From: Mariprofundus sp.
Lineage (GTDB): Bacteria > Pseudomonadota > Zetaproteobacteria > Mariprofundales > Mariprofundaceae
Length of the DNA stretch: 49,531 bases
Reading direction: 5' to 3'
Assembly: GCA_027013105.1 (NCBI GenBank)
Contig: JALUYG010000246.1
Span: forward strand, 1-49,531
Positions 27,614 through 36,292 of this stretch are shown here, one piece after another. The notes beneath the pieces were generated by a model. The model did not search any database. It was not told the origin of the DNA and saw only the letters and a program-made list of their open reading frames with translations. The translations under genes were made by a program, and so were the position numbers. How positions within the stretch are numbered: position 1 is the stretch's first letter; the number at the start of each line of letters is the position of its first letter.

Positions 27614-28552
27614 ATGCGTATTTTTCACTCCTGGCAGGAAGCTGCCGACACAGCGGATTTTAAGGGCGGCGCCATCACCATCGGTAATTTTGACGGCGTA
27701 CATATGGGCCATGAACAAGTGCTGGCGGAAACACGCGGCCATGCCGAAGCGGCGGGCGGGCCGACGATTGTGGTGACCTTCGAGCCGCATCCGCGCGCCG
27801 TGCTGTTCCCGGAAGAGTCGCCGCGCCGGCTCTGCCATGTGCATGAAAAAATGCACTATCTTGAAGAAGCAGGCGTCGATGCCGTGCTGCTGCTGGAATT
27901 CAATATGGAACTGGCCGGTTGGTCTGCCGGCAAGTTTTCCAAACAGTTGCATGACACCTTCCAGTTTAAACATATCCATGTCGGCTACGATTTCGCCTTC
28001 GGCCATGATCGCCAGGGGCATGTGGATGATCTGCGCAGGCTCGGCGATGCCAGCGGCTTCACCGTGACGGAAGCCGCCGCATTCGAGATGCTGGGGGCAG
28101 TGGTCTCATCTTCCCGCATCCGTTCGGCGGTCGAAGCGGGCGATTTCGAGCTGGCGCATACGCTGCTCGGGCGCGACTACTCGATTGCCGGCACAGTGTT
28201 GCATGGCGACAAGCGGGGGCGGCAGATGAATTTTCCAACCGCCAATATCGATGTTGCCGACCTGGCCCACCCGCCGGTTGGCATCTATGCCGTGCATGCC
28301 GAAAGCGCAGACCAACAGTGGCATGGTGCAGCCTATCTAGGCTACCGCCCCACCTTCAACGGACGTACGCTGCTGCTGGAGACGCACCTGCTCGACGCCG
28401 ATGTGGATCTCTACGATCAATGGCTGAATGTCTCGTTTGTGAAACGTATCCGGGAAGATCGCACCTTCACCGGCCACGACGACCTCGCCGCCCAGATCGC
28501 CAAAGACTGCAAAGCAGCAAAGAATATTTTGACACAGATGAACGCTGATTGA
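27614..28552 (+). CDS. ribF: Bifunctional riboflavin kinase / FAD synthetase
   Basis: This 312-residue enzyme makes FMN and FAD from riboflavin. The FAD synthetase half has ITIGNFDGVHMGHEQVL (GxFDGxHxGH, about residues 22-38) and SSSRIRSAVEAG. The flavokinase half begins about residue 185 with HGDKRGRQMNFPTANID and ends near KRIREDRTF. The last codons (MNAD and stop) are formed by one of the 10-nt repeat units at 28540 onward, so the C-terminal tail has probably been set by a repeat. ribF upstream of ileS is a common proteobacterial order; here a repeat-filled gap of about 525 bases separates them. Confidence 0.95.
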   Translation: MRIFHSWQEAADTADFKGGAITIGNFDGVHMGHEQVLAETRGHAEAAGGPTIVVTFEPHPRAVLFPEESPRRLCHVHEKMHYLEEAGVDAVLLLEFNMELAGWSAGKFSKQLHDTFQFKHIHVGYDFAFGHDRQGHVDDLRRLGDASGFTVTEAAAFEMLGAVVSSSRIRSAVEAGDFELAHTLLGRDYSIAGTVLHGDKRGRQMNFPTANIDVADLAHPPVGIYAVHAESADQQWHGAAYLGYRPTFNGRTLLLETHLLDADVDLYDQWLNVSFVKRIREDRTFTGHDDLAAQIAKDCKAAKNILTQMNAD

Positions 28553-28760
28553 CGCTGATAAAGGCAAAGAACAGAGGAAATTGATGTTCAGACATGAGGT
28601 AAGTATAAGTTTCAGACTTAACATGAAACAAACAACGCGCTTGCATGGACTTTTTCCACCCTGTGATAATGTTTCTTCATATCACGGGGTGGAAAAAGTC
28701 CATGCGCGTTAACTGAATGATTGATACGTAATGGTTTTCTATCTGCGAACATCTGCGTTG
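28540..28760. repeat. 10-nt-unit inverted arms flanking palindrome copy C
   Basis: The left arm at 28540-28560 (AACGCTGATTGACGCTGATA) and the right arm at about 28738-28760 (ATCTGCGAACATCTGCGTTG) are imperfect reverse complements built of 10-nt units. The long palindrome copy C (28618-28712) lies between them. The same units recur at 28959-29058. Confidence 0.55.
28618..28712. repeat. Long palindromic repeat, copy C (best conserved)
   Basis: The left arm includes GGACTTTTTCCACCCTGTGA and the right arm TCACGGGGTGGAAAAAGTCC, with outer parts AACGCGCTTGCAT and ATGCGCGTT. The stem is about 30 bp with a 3-base bulge and a loop of about 10 bases. The element begins TTAACATGAAACAAAC as in copy A and ends GCGTTAA. 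Confidence 0.9.
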
Positions 28761-28951
28761 GCGAATATTTCGCCGATTTGATTGTGGATGATCAAGTCAT
28801 ACTGGAATTGAAAGCCGTATCGCATATCCTGCCGGCTCACGAAGTTCAACTGGTCAACTACCTCAAAGCCACAGGCATCGAGGTTGGCCTGTTAGTAAAC
28901 TTTGCCGGAGAACGTGTAGAAATCCGGCGCAAGATCCAAAGCAGGGGTTAA
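28721..28951 (+). pseudogene. GxxExxY protein, C-terminal remnant
   Basis: The readable part, VGEYFADLIVDDQVILELKA through LPAHEVQLVNYLKATGIEVG to LLVNFAGERVEIRRKI, is the C-terminal half of a GxxExxY-family protein (about 125 residues when complete). The N-terminal half, including the GxxExxY motif itself, is missing. The sequence upstream of about 28757 consists of repeats, including copy C, so repeat insertion or recombination probably removed the 5' half. The ATG at 28721 is fortuitous. The stop at the normal family end is intact. Confidence 0.75.
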
Positions 28952-28958
28952 AATATTT

Positions 28959-29058
28959 GGACGCAGATGTACGCAGATCGACGCAGATAAATACGAATGT
29001 AAGAGGCGCACTTGTTAATATGTTTTTCCATCTGCGAATATCTGCGTTCATCCGCGTC
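28959..29058. repeat. Inverted arms of three 10-nt units upstream of ileS
   Basis: The left arm at 28959-28988 holds three units (GACGCAGATG, TACGCAGATC, GACGCAGATA). The right arm at 29030-29058 carries their reverse complement (ATCTGCGAAT, ATCTGCGTTC, ATCCGCGTC). About 41 bases separate the arms, and the right arm ends 20 bases before the ileS start, so the pair could fold in the ileS leader. Confidence 0.85.
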
Positions 29059-29078
29059 TAAAAAAATGAGGTTTTATT

Positions 29079-31859
29079 TTGACTGAAAAATTTGATTACC
29101 GACCAACTGTATTCCTGCCGAAAACGGATTTTCCGATGCGCGGCAACCTGCCGACCAACGAGCCGAAGCGCTTGCAGCAGTGGGAAGATGCAAAGTTGTA
29201 TCAACAGCTGCGCGCGGCGCGCAAGGATGCGCCGAAGTTTATCCTGCATGATGGCCCGCCCTATGCCAACGGCAGCATTCATATCGGTCACGCCGTCAAC
29301 AAGGTGCTCAAGGATATCGTGGTGCGCTCGCGCTCGATGCTCGGTTTCGATGCCCCCTATGTGCCGGGCTGGGATTGCCACGGCCTGCCGATCGAACTGA
29401 AGGTGGAAGAAAAATTCAAAAAGAAGAAGCGGAAGAAAGAGGATATCTCCGACTCCGAATTCCGTACCGCCTGTCGTGAATATGCGAGCGGACAGATCGA
29501 TGTGCAGCGCGAGGAGTTCAAACGTCTCGGCGTCATCGGCGACTGGGCCAACCCATATATCACCATGGACTACCATTTCGAGGCCAATACGGTACGCGAA
29601 ATCGGCAAGTTTCTCGCAGGTGGCGGCCTCTACAAAGGCGCCAAGCCGGTGCACTGGTGCGTCTCCTGCGCCACCGCGCTGGCCGAGGCCGAGGTGGAGT
29701 ATGAGGATCACACCTCCCACTCGATCTATGTAAAATTCGCTGCCGGCGAGGATCTGACCGATATCGCGCCGGAACTGAACGGCGACATCTCGATTGTTAT
29801 CTGGACCACGACGCCGTGGACGATCCCGGCCAATCTGGCTGTGTCGGTCGGCCCCGATTTCGAATATTCAGCCGTGAAAATCACCGATACCGGCGATAAT
29901 GACAACCTCAAAACCGGTGAAATCCTGATTCTGGCCGAGGAGTTGCGCGAAGGCGTGATGCGCGAGATTGGTGCAACCGGCACAGTCATCACCCGTTTCA
30001 GGGGCAACACACTCGACAAGCGCCGTTTCCGCCACCCCTATCTCGATCAAAATGCCCCCATCCTGGTCGGCGACCATGTAACGCTCGAAGCTGGCACCGG
30101 ATCGGTGCATACCGCCCCCGGCCATGGCCAGGAGGATTACGAGATCGGCATGAAATACGGCCTCAAAGCCTTTAATCCGGTTGGCGATACCGGCGTATTT
30201 GTCGAGGGCACCCCCATCGTCGAAGGCCGGCATGTCTATCAGGCCAATGCCATCATGGTCGAGCACCTGCAAAACTGCGGTGCGCTGCTGCAGACCAGCC
30301 AGATCAGCCACTCCTACCCGCACTGCTGGCGCTGCCACAAGCCGCTAATCTTCCGCGCCACGCCGCAGTGGTTTATCTCGATGGATCATAACGATCTGCG
30401 CAGCAAGGCGCTGGCAGCAATCAAAAAGACCGCATGGACGCCGGAATGGGGTGAGAATCGGATCAATGCCATGGTTGAGCAACGTCCCGACTGGTGCGTA
30501 TCCCGCCAGCGCAACTGGGGCGTGCCGATCACCGCTATCCGCTGCACTGCATGCGAATCGCACGCTGTAACCACGCCGGCGGTAGTGGAAAGCATCGCCA
30601 AACAGGTGGAGCAGGCCGGCGCCGATGTCTGGTTCGCCAAAGATGTGGCGGACTTTCTGCCTGAAGGAGCCACCTGCCCGGATTGCGGCGGTTCCGATTT
30701 CGACAAAGAGACCGACATCCTCGATGTCTGGTTCGATTCCGGCTCCACCCACGCCTGCGTACTGGAGCAACGCGCCGATTTGCGCAGCCCTGCCGATCTC
30801 TATCTGGAGGGCTCCGATCAGCATCGCGGCTGGTTCCAGTCATCCTTGCTGGAGAGCATCGGCACGCGCGGCGCGGCGCCGTTCAAGGGCGTTTTGACGC
30901 ACGGTTTCGTGGTCGATAAAAACGGCAACAAAATGAGCAAATCGCGCGGCAATGTGATTGCGCCACAGAAGGTTATCCAGCAGATGGGCGCCGATATTCT
31001 GCGTCTCTGGATTGCCGCCTCCGACTACTCGGCAGACATCCGAATCTCCGATGAAATCCTCAAGCAACTGGCCGAAGCCTATCGCCGCATTCGCAATACG
31101 ATCCGCTTTCTGCTCGGCAATCTGAACGGTTTTGATCCCAAGCACGATGGGGTTGCACTGGCCGATCGCGTGCCGCTGGATCAGTGGGCCATGCATCGAC
31201 TGTCGCGACTGGAACGCCATGTGCATCGCTGCAATGAAACCTACCAGTTTCACCGTATCCACCAGGAAATTCACAATTTCTGCGCCGTCGACCTGGGCGG
31301 CTTCTACCTCGATATCATCAAGGATCGCCTCTATTGCGATGCGGCCGATTCCACCCGCCGCGCTTCGGCCCGCGCCACGCTCTATGATCTGGCCGACACA
31401 CTGATCCGCCTGATCGCGCCGATCCTTCCATTTACAGCGGAGGAGGCGTGGGAATATCTGCCCGGCTCGGATGCAGGCAGCATCCACCTGCAAACCTTCC
31501 GCCCGGTCGCCGATATCGAGATTGATGAGCCGGCATGGGAAGCCTTCTTCGCCATTCGTGAACAGGTTAATGCCGCTTTCGATGAGGCCAAAAAGGAGAA
31601 GGTGGTCGGCTCCTCCATCGCCGCCGCCATCACCGTACCGGGGCTGGATGAGAGCTTCGCCGAATCCATTGGCGAAAGCTGGGAACAGCTGTTCATCGCC
31701 GCCAGCGTCACGCATGGCGACGCCATCACCATCAAGGCTGCGGAAGGGGTCAAATGCCCTCGCTGCTGGAATTTCGGCCCAGCTGCGCACCCCGATCACG
31801 CTGTGCATAACGAACTCTGCCCGCGCTGCTTTGATGTGGTTACCTCTGTTCATGACTGA
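29079..31859 (+). CDS. ileS: Isoleucyl-tRNA synthetase
   Basis: This 926-residue class I synthetase charges tRNA-Ile. The HIGH motif lies in [11 protein letters not shown] (residues 66-75) and KMSKS in [12 protein letters not shown] (about 618-622). Between them lies the editing domain ([29 protein letters not shown]). The C-terminal zinc finger CPRCWNFGP to CPRC ends the protein, as in the bacterial IleS1 type. The start is TTG 29079, with GAGG upstream. The stop overlaps the start of the next gene by 8 bases. lspA, the usual next gene in proteobacteria, is not present. Confidence 0.98.
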   Translation: MTEKFDYRPTVFLPKTDFPMRGNLPTNEPKRLQQWEDAKLYQQLRAARKDAPKFILHDGPPYANGSIHIGHAVNKVLKDIVVRSRSMLGFDAPYVPGWDCHGLPIELKVEEKFKKKKRKKEDISDSEFRTACREYASGQIDVQREEFKRLGVIGDWANPYITMDYHFEANTVREIGKFLAGGGLYKGAKPVHWCVSCATALAEAEVEYEDHTSHSIYVKFAAGEDLTDIAPELNGDISIVIWTTTPWTIPANLAVSVGPDFEYSAVKITDTGDNDNLKTGEILILAEELREGVMREIGATGTVITRFRGNTLDKRRFRHPYLDQNAPILVGDHVTLEAGTGSVHTAPGHGQEDYEIGMKYGLKAFNPVGDTGVFVEGTPIVEGRHVYQANAIMVEHLQNCGALLQTSQISHSYPHCWRCHKPLIFRATPQWFISMDHNDLRSKALAAIKKTAWTPEWGENRINAMVEQRPDWCVSRQRNWGVPITAIRCTACESHAVTTPAVVESIAKQVEQAGADVWFAKDVADFLPEGATCPDCGGSDFDKETDILDVWFDSGSTHACVLEQRADLRSPADLYLEGSDQHRGWFQSSLLESIGTRGAAPFKGVLTHGFVVDKNGNKMSKSRGNVIAPQKVIQQMGADILRLWIAASDYSADIRISDEILKQLAEAYRRIRNTIRFLLGNLNGFDPKHDGVALADRVPLDQWAMHRLSRLERHVHRCNETYQFHRIHQEIHNFCAVDLGGFYLDIIKDRLYCDAADSTRRASARATLYDLADTLIRLIAPILPFTAEEAWEYLPGSDAGSIHLQTFRPVADIEIDEPAWEAFFAIREQVNAAFDEAKKEKVVGSSIAAAITVPGLDESFAESIGESWEQLFIAASVTHGDAITIKAAEGVKCPRCWNFGPAAHPDHAVHNELCPRCFDVVTSVHD

Positions 31860-33342
31860 AACCATGCAGCCGAGCCATCAAGCTATTATTCAGGCTTTAA
31901 GCTTCCCCGATGATAGCTTGCCGGAGGACGCATTGCACAATGCCATCAAACATTATGACGACATTAAACCCGCATTGCACGCCGCCCTGAAACTCAGCAT
32001 CAATGAAATCAAAAATATAGAAGAACCTGCTGAAAAAGCTTACAAGCTGAAGTTTTACGCCATGTATCTGGCGGCGGAAACACGTGATATCGATGCCTTC
32101 CCTCTCATCCGTGATTATTTTTCCACGCAGGGAGAACAAGCGTGGGACTGCCTTGGCAATATATCCACCAGAGATATGGGACGAATTTTGGCCTCGGTGT
32201 GCAATGGCGATGCCTGCGCATTGAAGTCTTTTGCCGAGTTAGATGGCATGGACAGCTTTGCACGCATGTCCTGTTTAGATGCGATGGGCATTCTGATGTG
32301 CCAAAATGATTTTCCGCGTCAGAAACTGGTCGAATGGTTTCGTACATGGCTACGCAGCGATATGCTCAATCAACAGGAATATGGTTATCTGGCCAATATT
32401 TGTATGCTGCTTGCATTGAAGGAACTCAAGGAAGATTTGCTCGCCGCCCTGAAATCCGGACACCTTGATGCTGAAGCCATCACGATTGAAGATATTGAAG
32501 ATGAACTGCCGCATGCAGAAATTTCGGATTTTACCCGGCGATTGTTTGCTCCGGTGCATGATGTCGTCAATTTAATTGCTGAATGTAGCGCGCGGAGTTA
32601 TTTAACCGTCCTGTTTACCATGTTTGAGCGCGATGATTTTGATACGCTTATGCCCTTGTTTCAAAAGAACAGGGAAACCAAGGAAGTGGGTAAGTTTATA
32701 CCTGAATTTCTACATGGTTTCATGTTTGGCATTGTCATCACCCCCGCGCTGATATTGCCCAGCGAATGGTATCCAATCCTGTTTAACAATGGCATGCCAG
32801 AGTTTCAATCCGAGAAGGAGGACGAGGTTGCGCAACAAGGCTTACTACGCTTCTACAACCGATTGAATAATGATCGTCTTGATGGGTTCATTCAGAGCCC
32901 GTTCGATACGGCGAATAGTGTGGACAAAGAATTGACACCTGTGGCAAGAGAGTGGTGCCGGGGATTTGCGCGTGCCATTGCACTACGTCCGCAATACTGG
33001 CTGACGCAAGAAGATCCCCATTCCATCTCCGTTTTCACGGAGTCCATCACAACCATCATGGTACTGTCTGATCAACATAAGGCTGATGATCTTCTGATCA
33101 TGTCGGGTAAAAAAGTTACACCTGTAGAGCAGGAAAAACTACTGACAGGAAGCCTCGAAAATCTTCCATTTGCCATTAATACCTTGATCAATCATGCCTT
33201 CGACAGTGGTGCGGAATACCATCCCGCTGCAATGCATAAGCCGGTTCGCAGCACCAAGGTTGGTCGCAATGAACCCTGTCCCTGCGGCTCGGGCAAGAAA
33301 TTCAAAAAATGCTGTGGTGCTGCTGGTCGATCTGTGCATTAG
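31852..33342 (+). CDS. DUF1186 / UPF0149 / SEC-C motif protein
   Basis: This 496-residue protein has a DUF1186-like helical N-terminal half (about residues 20-190, with [19 protein letters not shown] and DALGILMC-like [12 protein letters not shown]), a UPF0149/YecA-like middle ([19 protein letters not shown]) and a C-terminal SEC-C zinc motif ([20 protein letters not shown]). SEC-C motifs bind zinc and often mediate protein contacts. The function of the combination is unknown. The start ATG 31852 overlaps the ileS stop, so translation may be coupled. Base composition is more AT-rich than ileS, in line with acquired DNA. The first gene of the island is this one. Confidence 0.75.
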   Translation: MTETMQPSHQAIIQALSFPDDSLPEDALHNAIKHYDDIKPALHAALKLSINEIKNIEEPAEKAYKLKFYAMYLAAETRDIDAFPLIRDYFSTQGEQAWDCLGNISTRDMGRILASVCNGDACALKSFAELDGMDSFARMSCLDAMGILMCQNDFPRQKLVEWFRTWLRSDMLNQQEYGYLANICMLLALKELKEDLLAALKSGHLDAEAITIEDIEDELPHAEISDFTRRLFAPVHDVVNLIAECSARSYLTVLFTMFERDDFDTLMPLFQKNRETKEVGKFIPEFLHGFMFGIVITPALILPSEWYPILFNNGMPEFQSEKEDEVAQQGLLRFYNRLNNDRLDGFIQSPFDTANSVDKELTPVAREWCRGFARAIALRPQYWLTQEDPHSISVFTESITTIMVLSDQHKADDLLIMSGKKVTPVEQEKLLTGSLENLPFAINTLINHAFDSGAEYHPAAMHKPVRSTKVGRNEPCPCGSGKKFKKCCGAAGRSVH

Positions 33343-33353
33343 CAGGAGAAACA

Positions 33354-34031
33354 ATGTCGTCATTTAATTATTCATCCCATGTGAAGGATTATCATCAATG
33401 CAAGAAACGCCTTGCTGACCAAATGGCCTCGCAAATGCTGGATTCCATGTCGCGGAAGGAAATGATGCGAGCTGCCAAAAAACTGCATATGGCACATAAG
33501 AACATTGTGGTGTGCGATAGCAGTGAAGAGTCTAATGCGCTGACTGAATTTGCGTTATTTTCACACCTTCACCCCTTTGGCAGCATAGCCTTGCGATGGT
33601 GCAACAGACAGCCGGCCCCCTCCAACGCCCTGGATCAATGTATCTTTACAGGGGTGCGGGAATCGTTCTATTCGATATTTAAAGTCCTGGAAGTCTTTCC
33701 TCGAAAAGGTGTGTTGATACAGGATTTGTACACGCAAAATACATTCCCAATTATGGATATCGGCATGAGTTTATCAGCAGTCGTAAATCTGGGGGTAGCG
33801 AGCAGAATCATCCCCATTAGCGATTGGGGTGTATTCACCGGTGCGGTTATCCCTCTGGCTAATCAAACATATCAGGCATTACTTCCGTATTTGCAAAAGA
33901 ACATCCACGAGAAATTGATAGGGCAGAACCGTCCTTTTTCTTCAAAAAAAGAGATGCTCTTCCAATCTACCATTATCCGTGCGGCCATGGATAATGGAGG
34001 ATTTAAAAATGTTGCTTATCAAGATATTTAA
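33354..34031 (+). CDS. Unrecognised protein, 225 residues
   Basis: It starts MSSFNYSSHVKDYHQCKKRL at ATG 33354, with AGGAGA just upstream, 11 bases after the SEC-C gene. The N-terminal 50 residues are Lys/Met/His-rich and helical. The middle contains FSHLHPFGSIALRWCNRQP and FPRKGVLIQDLYTQNTFPI, and the end is LLPYLQKNIHEKLIG followed by a basic stretch. There is no signal peptide and no clear transmembrane helix. I do not recognise the family. The close spacing suggests it works with the SEC-C protein. It is AT-rich like that gene. Confidence 0.65.
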   Translation: MSSFNYSSHVKDYHQCKKRLADQMASQMLDSMSRKEMMRAAKKLHMAHKNIVVCDSSEESNALTEFALFSHLHPFGSIALRWCNRQPAPSNALDQCIFTGVRESFYSIFKVLEVFPRKGVLIQDLYTQNTFPIMDIGMSLSAVVNLGVASRIIPISDWGVFTGAVIPLANQTYQALLPYLQKNIHEKLIGQNRPFSSKKEMLFQSTIIRAAMDNGGFKNVAYQDI

Positions 34032-34052
34032 CACGTCAAACATACATTAATC

Positions 34053-35948
34053 ATGTCCATCAGACATACACTAAAGCACTATTTCGGCTTTGATGATTTT
34101 CGTGAAGGTCAGGCCGAAGTGGTTGAAGCAATCGTTGAAGGCAAGTCAGCGGCAGCTATTTTTCCGACTGGTTCGGGAAAATCATTGTGCTATCAACTGC
34201 CTGCACTGCATTTACCACATTTGACACTGGTCGTGTCACCACTATTGGCACTGATTCAGGATCAACTGGAATTCTTGCAAGCCCAAAACATCCCCGCTGC
34301 CAGTATTGACAGCACCCAGAGCCGCGAGCAATCCAGTGCGGTGATGCAGCAGGTCAGGCAGGGACAGATCAAAATCCTGATGATTTCGGTTGAGCGGCTG
34401 AAAAACGAGCATTTCCGCAACTTCATCGCCCGTGTTCCCGTATCCCTGCTGGTGATTGACGAAGCGCACTGCATCTCCGAATGGGGGCATAATTTTCGTC
34501 CCGATTATCTGAAACTGCCGCACTACCAGCAGGCACTAAACATCCCGCAAGTGCTTCTGCTTACTGCCACCGCCACGCCCGCTGTCATCAGGGATATGCG
34601 CCAGAAATTCGCCATTGAACCGGCCAACGTCATCACCACCGGCTTTTATCGCGCCAATCTGCATTTGCATGTTCACGCCTTGCCCGAAGCGGACAAAGAC
34701 CGTTATCTGATTGAATGGTTACAGGCGCATCGTGGTCAGTCCGCCATTGTTTATGTCACCCTGCAACACAGTGCGGAAGATGTGGCGGCCAGATTAATCC
34801 AGTCGGGCATCAGTGCGCACGCCTATCATGCCGGCATGGGGCATGATCTGCGTCAGTCCATTCAACAGCAATTTATGCGCGGGGAATGTGACTGCATCGT
34901 CGCCACCATTGCCTTTGGCATGGGCATCGACAAAAACGATATTCGCCATGTGATTCACTACGATTTGCCGAAATCGATTGAGAATTACAGTCAGGAAATT
35001 GGCCGCGCCGGTCGCGACGGCTTAGCTGCTGACTGCCTGATGCTGGCCAATCGCAACGGCGTGCATGTGCTGGAAAATTTCGTCTATGGCGATACGCCGG
35101 AACTGGCTGGCATTCGCAGCGTCTTGCTGGAAATCAGCCAGGCCGGCTCGAAGTGGGAAGTGATGGTCAACACGCTCTCCCGCCTTTCCAATATTCGCCC
35201 CTTGCCGTTAAAAACATTGCTCGTCTATCTTGAAATGCGCCACATTATCAAACCCTTGTACAGCTATTATGCCGATTATCGTTACAAGTTACTGATTTCC
35301 GAACAGGATTTACTGGCGCATTTTCAGGGCGAGCGGCGAAGCTTTGTACAAGCGATTCTGGATGGTTCAGAGCAGGCGCGGGTTTGGGCTACTGTGGATA
35401 TTGATGCCATCGCCAGCAGCTATCGGGGTGATCGCGCCCGCGTGGTGACGGCTCTGGAGTATTTCAGCGACAAGCAATATATCGAACTGCAAAGCAAACA
35501 GATGACCGATGTATTTGAAGTAATCGGTACGGATTTTAATATTGAGAAACTCGCCGATGAACTGTTTGCTTCGTTCAAGCAGAAGGAATCCAACGAAATC
35601 GACCGCATCAGCCAGATGATTGCATTTTTCGAGAGCAGCGACTGTCTCAGCCTCAAACTGGCACACTATTTTGGCGACCAGCGTCAAACAAAGCATTGCG
35701 GCCACTGCTCTGTTTGTAAGGGGGGTCGCGCATCTGCAACACTCCCCAGCGACTTGCATCTCTCCACACTCACCGACTTCAACCCGCATGAACTATGCCG
35801 GGCGGTTCGAGCAGCAAGCGATGAACCATTATCCAACGATATGCTGACCCGTTTTTATGCGGCATCAGCAACCCGCTATTCACCCGCCTCAAAGCACGCA
35901 GCTTGCCAGACTTTGGGCGTTTGGAGCAATATCGCTATCAGGATGTAA
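34053..35948 (+). CDS. recQ: RecQ-family DNA helicase (3' end frameshifted)
   Basis: This is an SF2 3'-5' helicase. Its landmarks are motif 0/I at the N-terminus (FGFDDFREGQAEVV, IFPTGSGKSLCYQLP), motif II VIDEAHCISEWGHNFRPDY (about residue 135), LLTATATP, and motif VI QEIGRAGRDG. The Zn-binding Cys set lies at about 530 and 551-557 (HCGHCSVC), with RQC-like helices around it. No HRDC domain is seen. In this sequence the frame ends at 35948 with an atypical tail. One base short in a T run at 35852-35856 hides the normal family C-terminus, which is readable in the next frame. It starts 21 bases after the previous gene, at ATG 34053, without a strong ribosome-binding site. Confidence 0.9.
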   Translation: MSIRHTLKHYFGFDDFREGQAEVVEAIVEGKSAAAIFPTGSGKSLCYQLPALHLPHLTLVVSPLLALIQDQLEFLQAQNIPAASIDSTQSREQSSAVMQQVRQGQIKILMISVERLKNEHFRNFIARVPVSLLVIDEAHCISEWGHNFRPDYLKLPHYQQALNIPQVLLLTATATPAVIRDMRQKFAIEPANVITTGFYRANLHLHVHALPEADKDRYLIEWLQAHRGQSAIVYVTLQHSAEDVAARLIQSGISAHAYHAGMGHDLRQSIQQQFMRGECDCIVATIAFGMGIDKNDIRHVIHYDLPKSIENYSQEIGRAGRDGLAADCLMLANRNGVHVLENFVYGDTPELAGIRSVLLEISQAGSKWEVMVNTLSRLSNIRPLPLKTLLVYLEMRHIIKPLYSYYADYRYKLLISEQDLLAHFQGERRSFVQAILDGSEQARVWATVDIDAIASSYRGDRARVVTALEYFSDKQYIELQSKQMTDVFEVIGTDFNIEKLADELFASFKQKESNEIDRISQMIAFFESSDCLSLKLAHYFGDQRQTKHCGHCSVCKGGRASATLPSDLHLSTLTDFNPHELCRAVRAASDEPLSNDMLTRFYAASATRYSPASKHAACQTLGVWSNIAIRM

Positions 35949-35974
35949 AATCCTGGCTTGCGTCAGCGATCTGA
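35852..35974 (+). other. Frameshifted true C-terminus of the RecQ helicase
   Basis: Adding one T to the five-T run at 35852-35856 restores LTRFLCGISNPLFTRLKAR, then SLPDFGRLEQYRYQDVKSWL and a stop at 35972-35974. LTRFLCGIS is the conserved RecQ C-terminal block in this subfamily. The repaired gene would end three bases before the next ATG at 35978, which fits an operon. The slip could be a real mutation, a programmed shift or a sequencing error. Confidence 0.8.
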
Positions 35975-35977
35975 ACA

Positions 35978-36259
35978 ATGGGACAACATGGCAAAGGTAA
36001 GAAATACTCTGCTGCACAAAAGCGTGCCCGAAAAAAAGCCAAGGCAGAGCGACAGAAAAAGTATAAGTGGGTTTTTATGCACGGAAAGAAGGTCAGGATC
36101 AAAATACAAAGACCGCCAACAATAGAAGGAATGGATGTCGATGAATTTATTCGACGCAATGCTGATCCCATCTGGTTGCATCAGAATGAACTGTGGCACC
36201 TTATGGATATAAATAATGAGGAAGAGCTTGAACTGGATGCTATTGATGATCCATATTGA
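35978..36259 (+). CDS. Small basic protein of the helicase cluster, unknown family
   Basis: This is a 93-residue protein. Residues 1-30 are very basic (GKGKKYSAAQKRARKKAKAE), the middle has HGKKVRIKIQRPPTIEGMDV, and the end is acidic and Trp-rich (NADPIWLHQNELWHLM, then EEELELDAIDD). The charge split suggests nucleic-acid binding at one end and protein contact at the other. I do not recognise a named family. It starts three bases after the repaired RecQ stop and lies 33 bases before the XPB-associated gene, so it belongs to the cluster. Confidence 0.7.
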   Translation: MGQHGKGKKYSAAQKRARKKAKAERQKKYKWVFMHGKKVRIKIQRPPTIEGMDVDEFIRRNADPIWLHQNELWHLMDINNEEELELDAIDDPY

Positions 36260-36292
36260 TATGTTCAAGAGCAAGCAAGGGAGTCTGGGGTA

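Noticed and set aside
28540-29058. CRISPR array in the repeat region upstream of ileS
   Set aside because: The units are 10 nt, contiguous and inverted, with no regular spacers and no cas genes.
31471-31851. Upstream extension of the SEC-C protein inside ileS
   Set aside because: This stretch is a shifted frame of the ileS 3' end and is Ser/Arg/Pro-rich without similarity to DUF1186.
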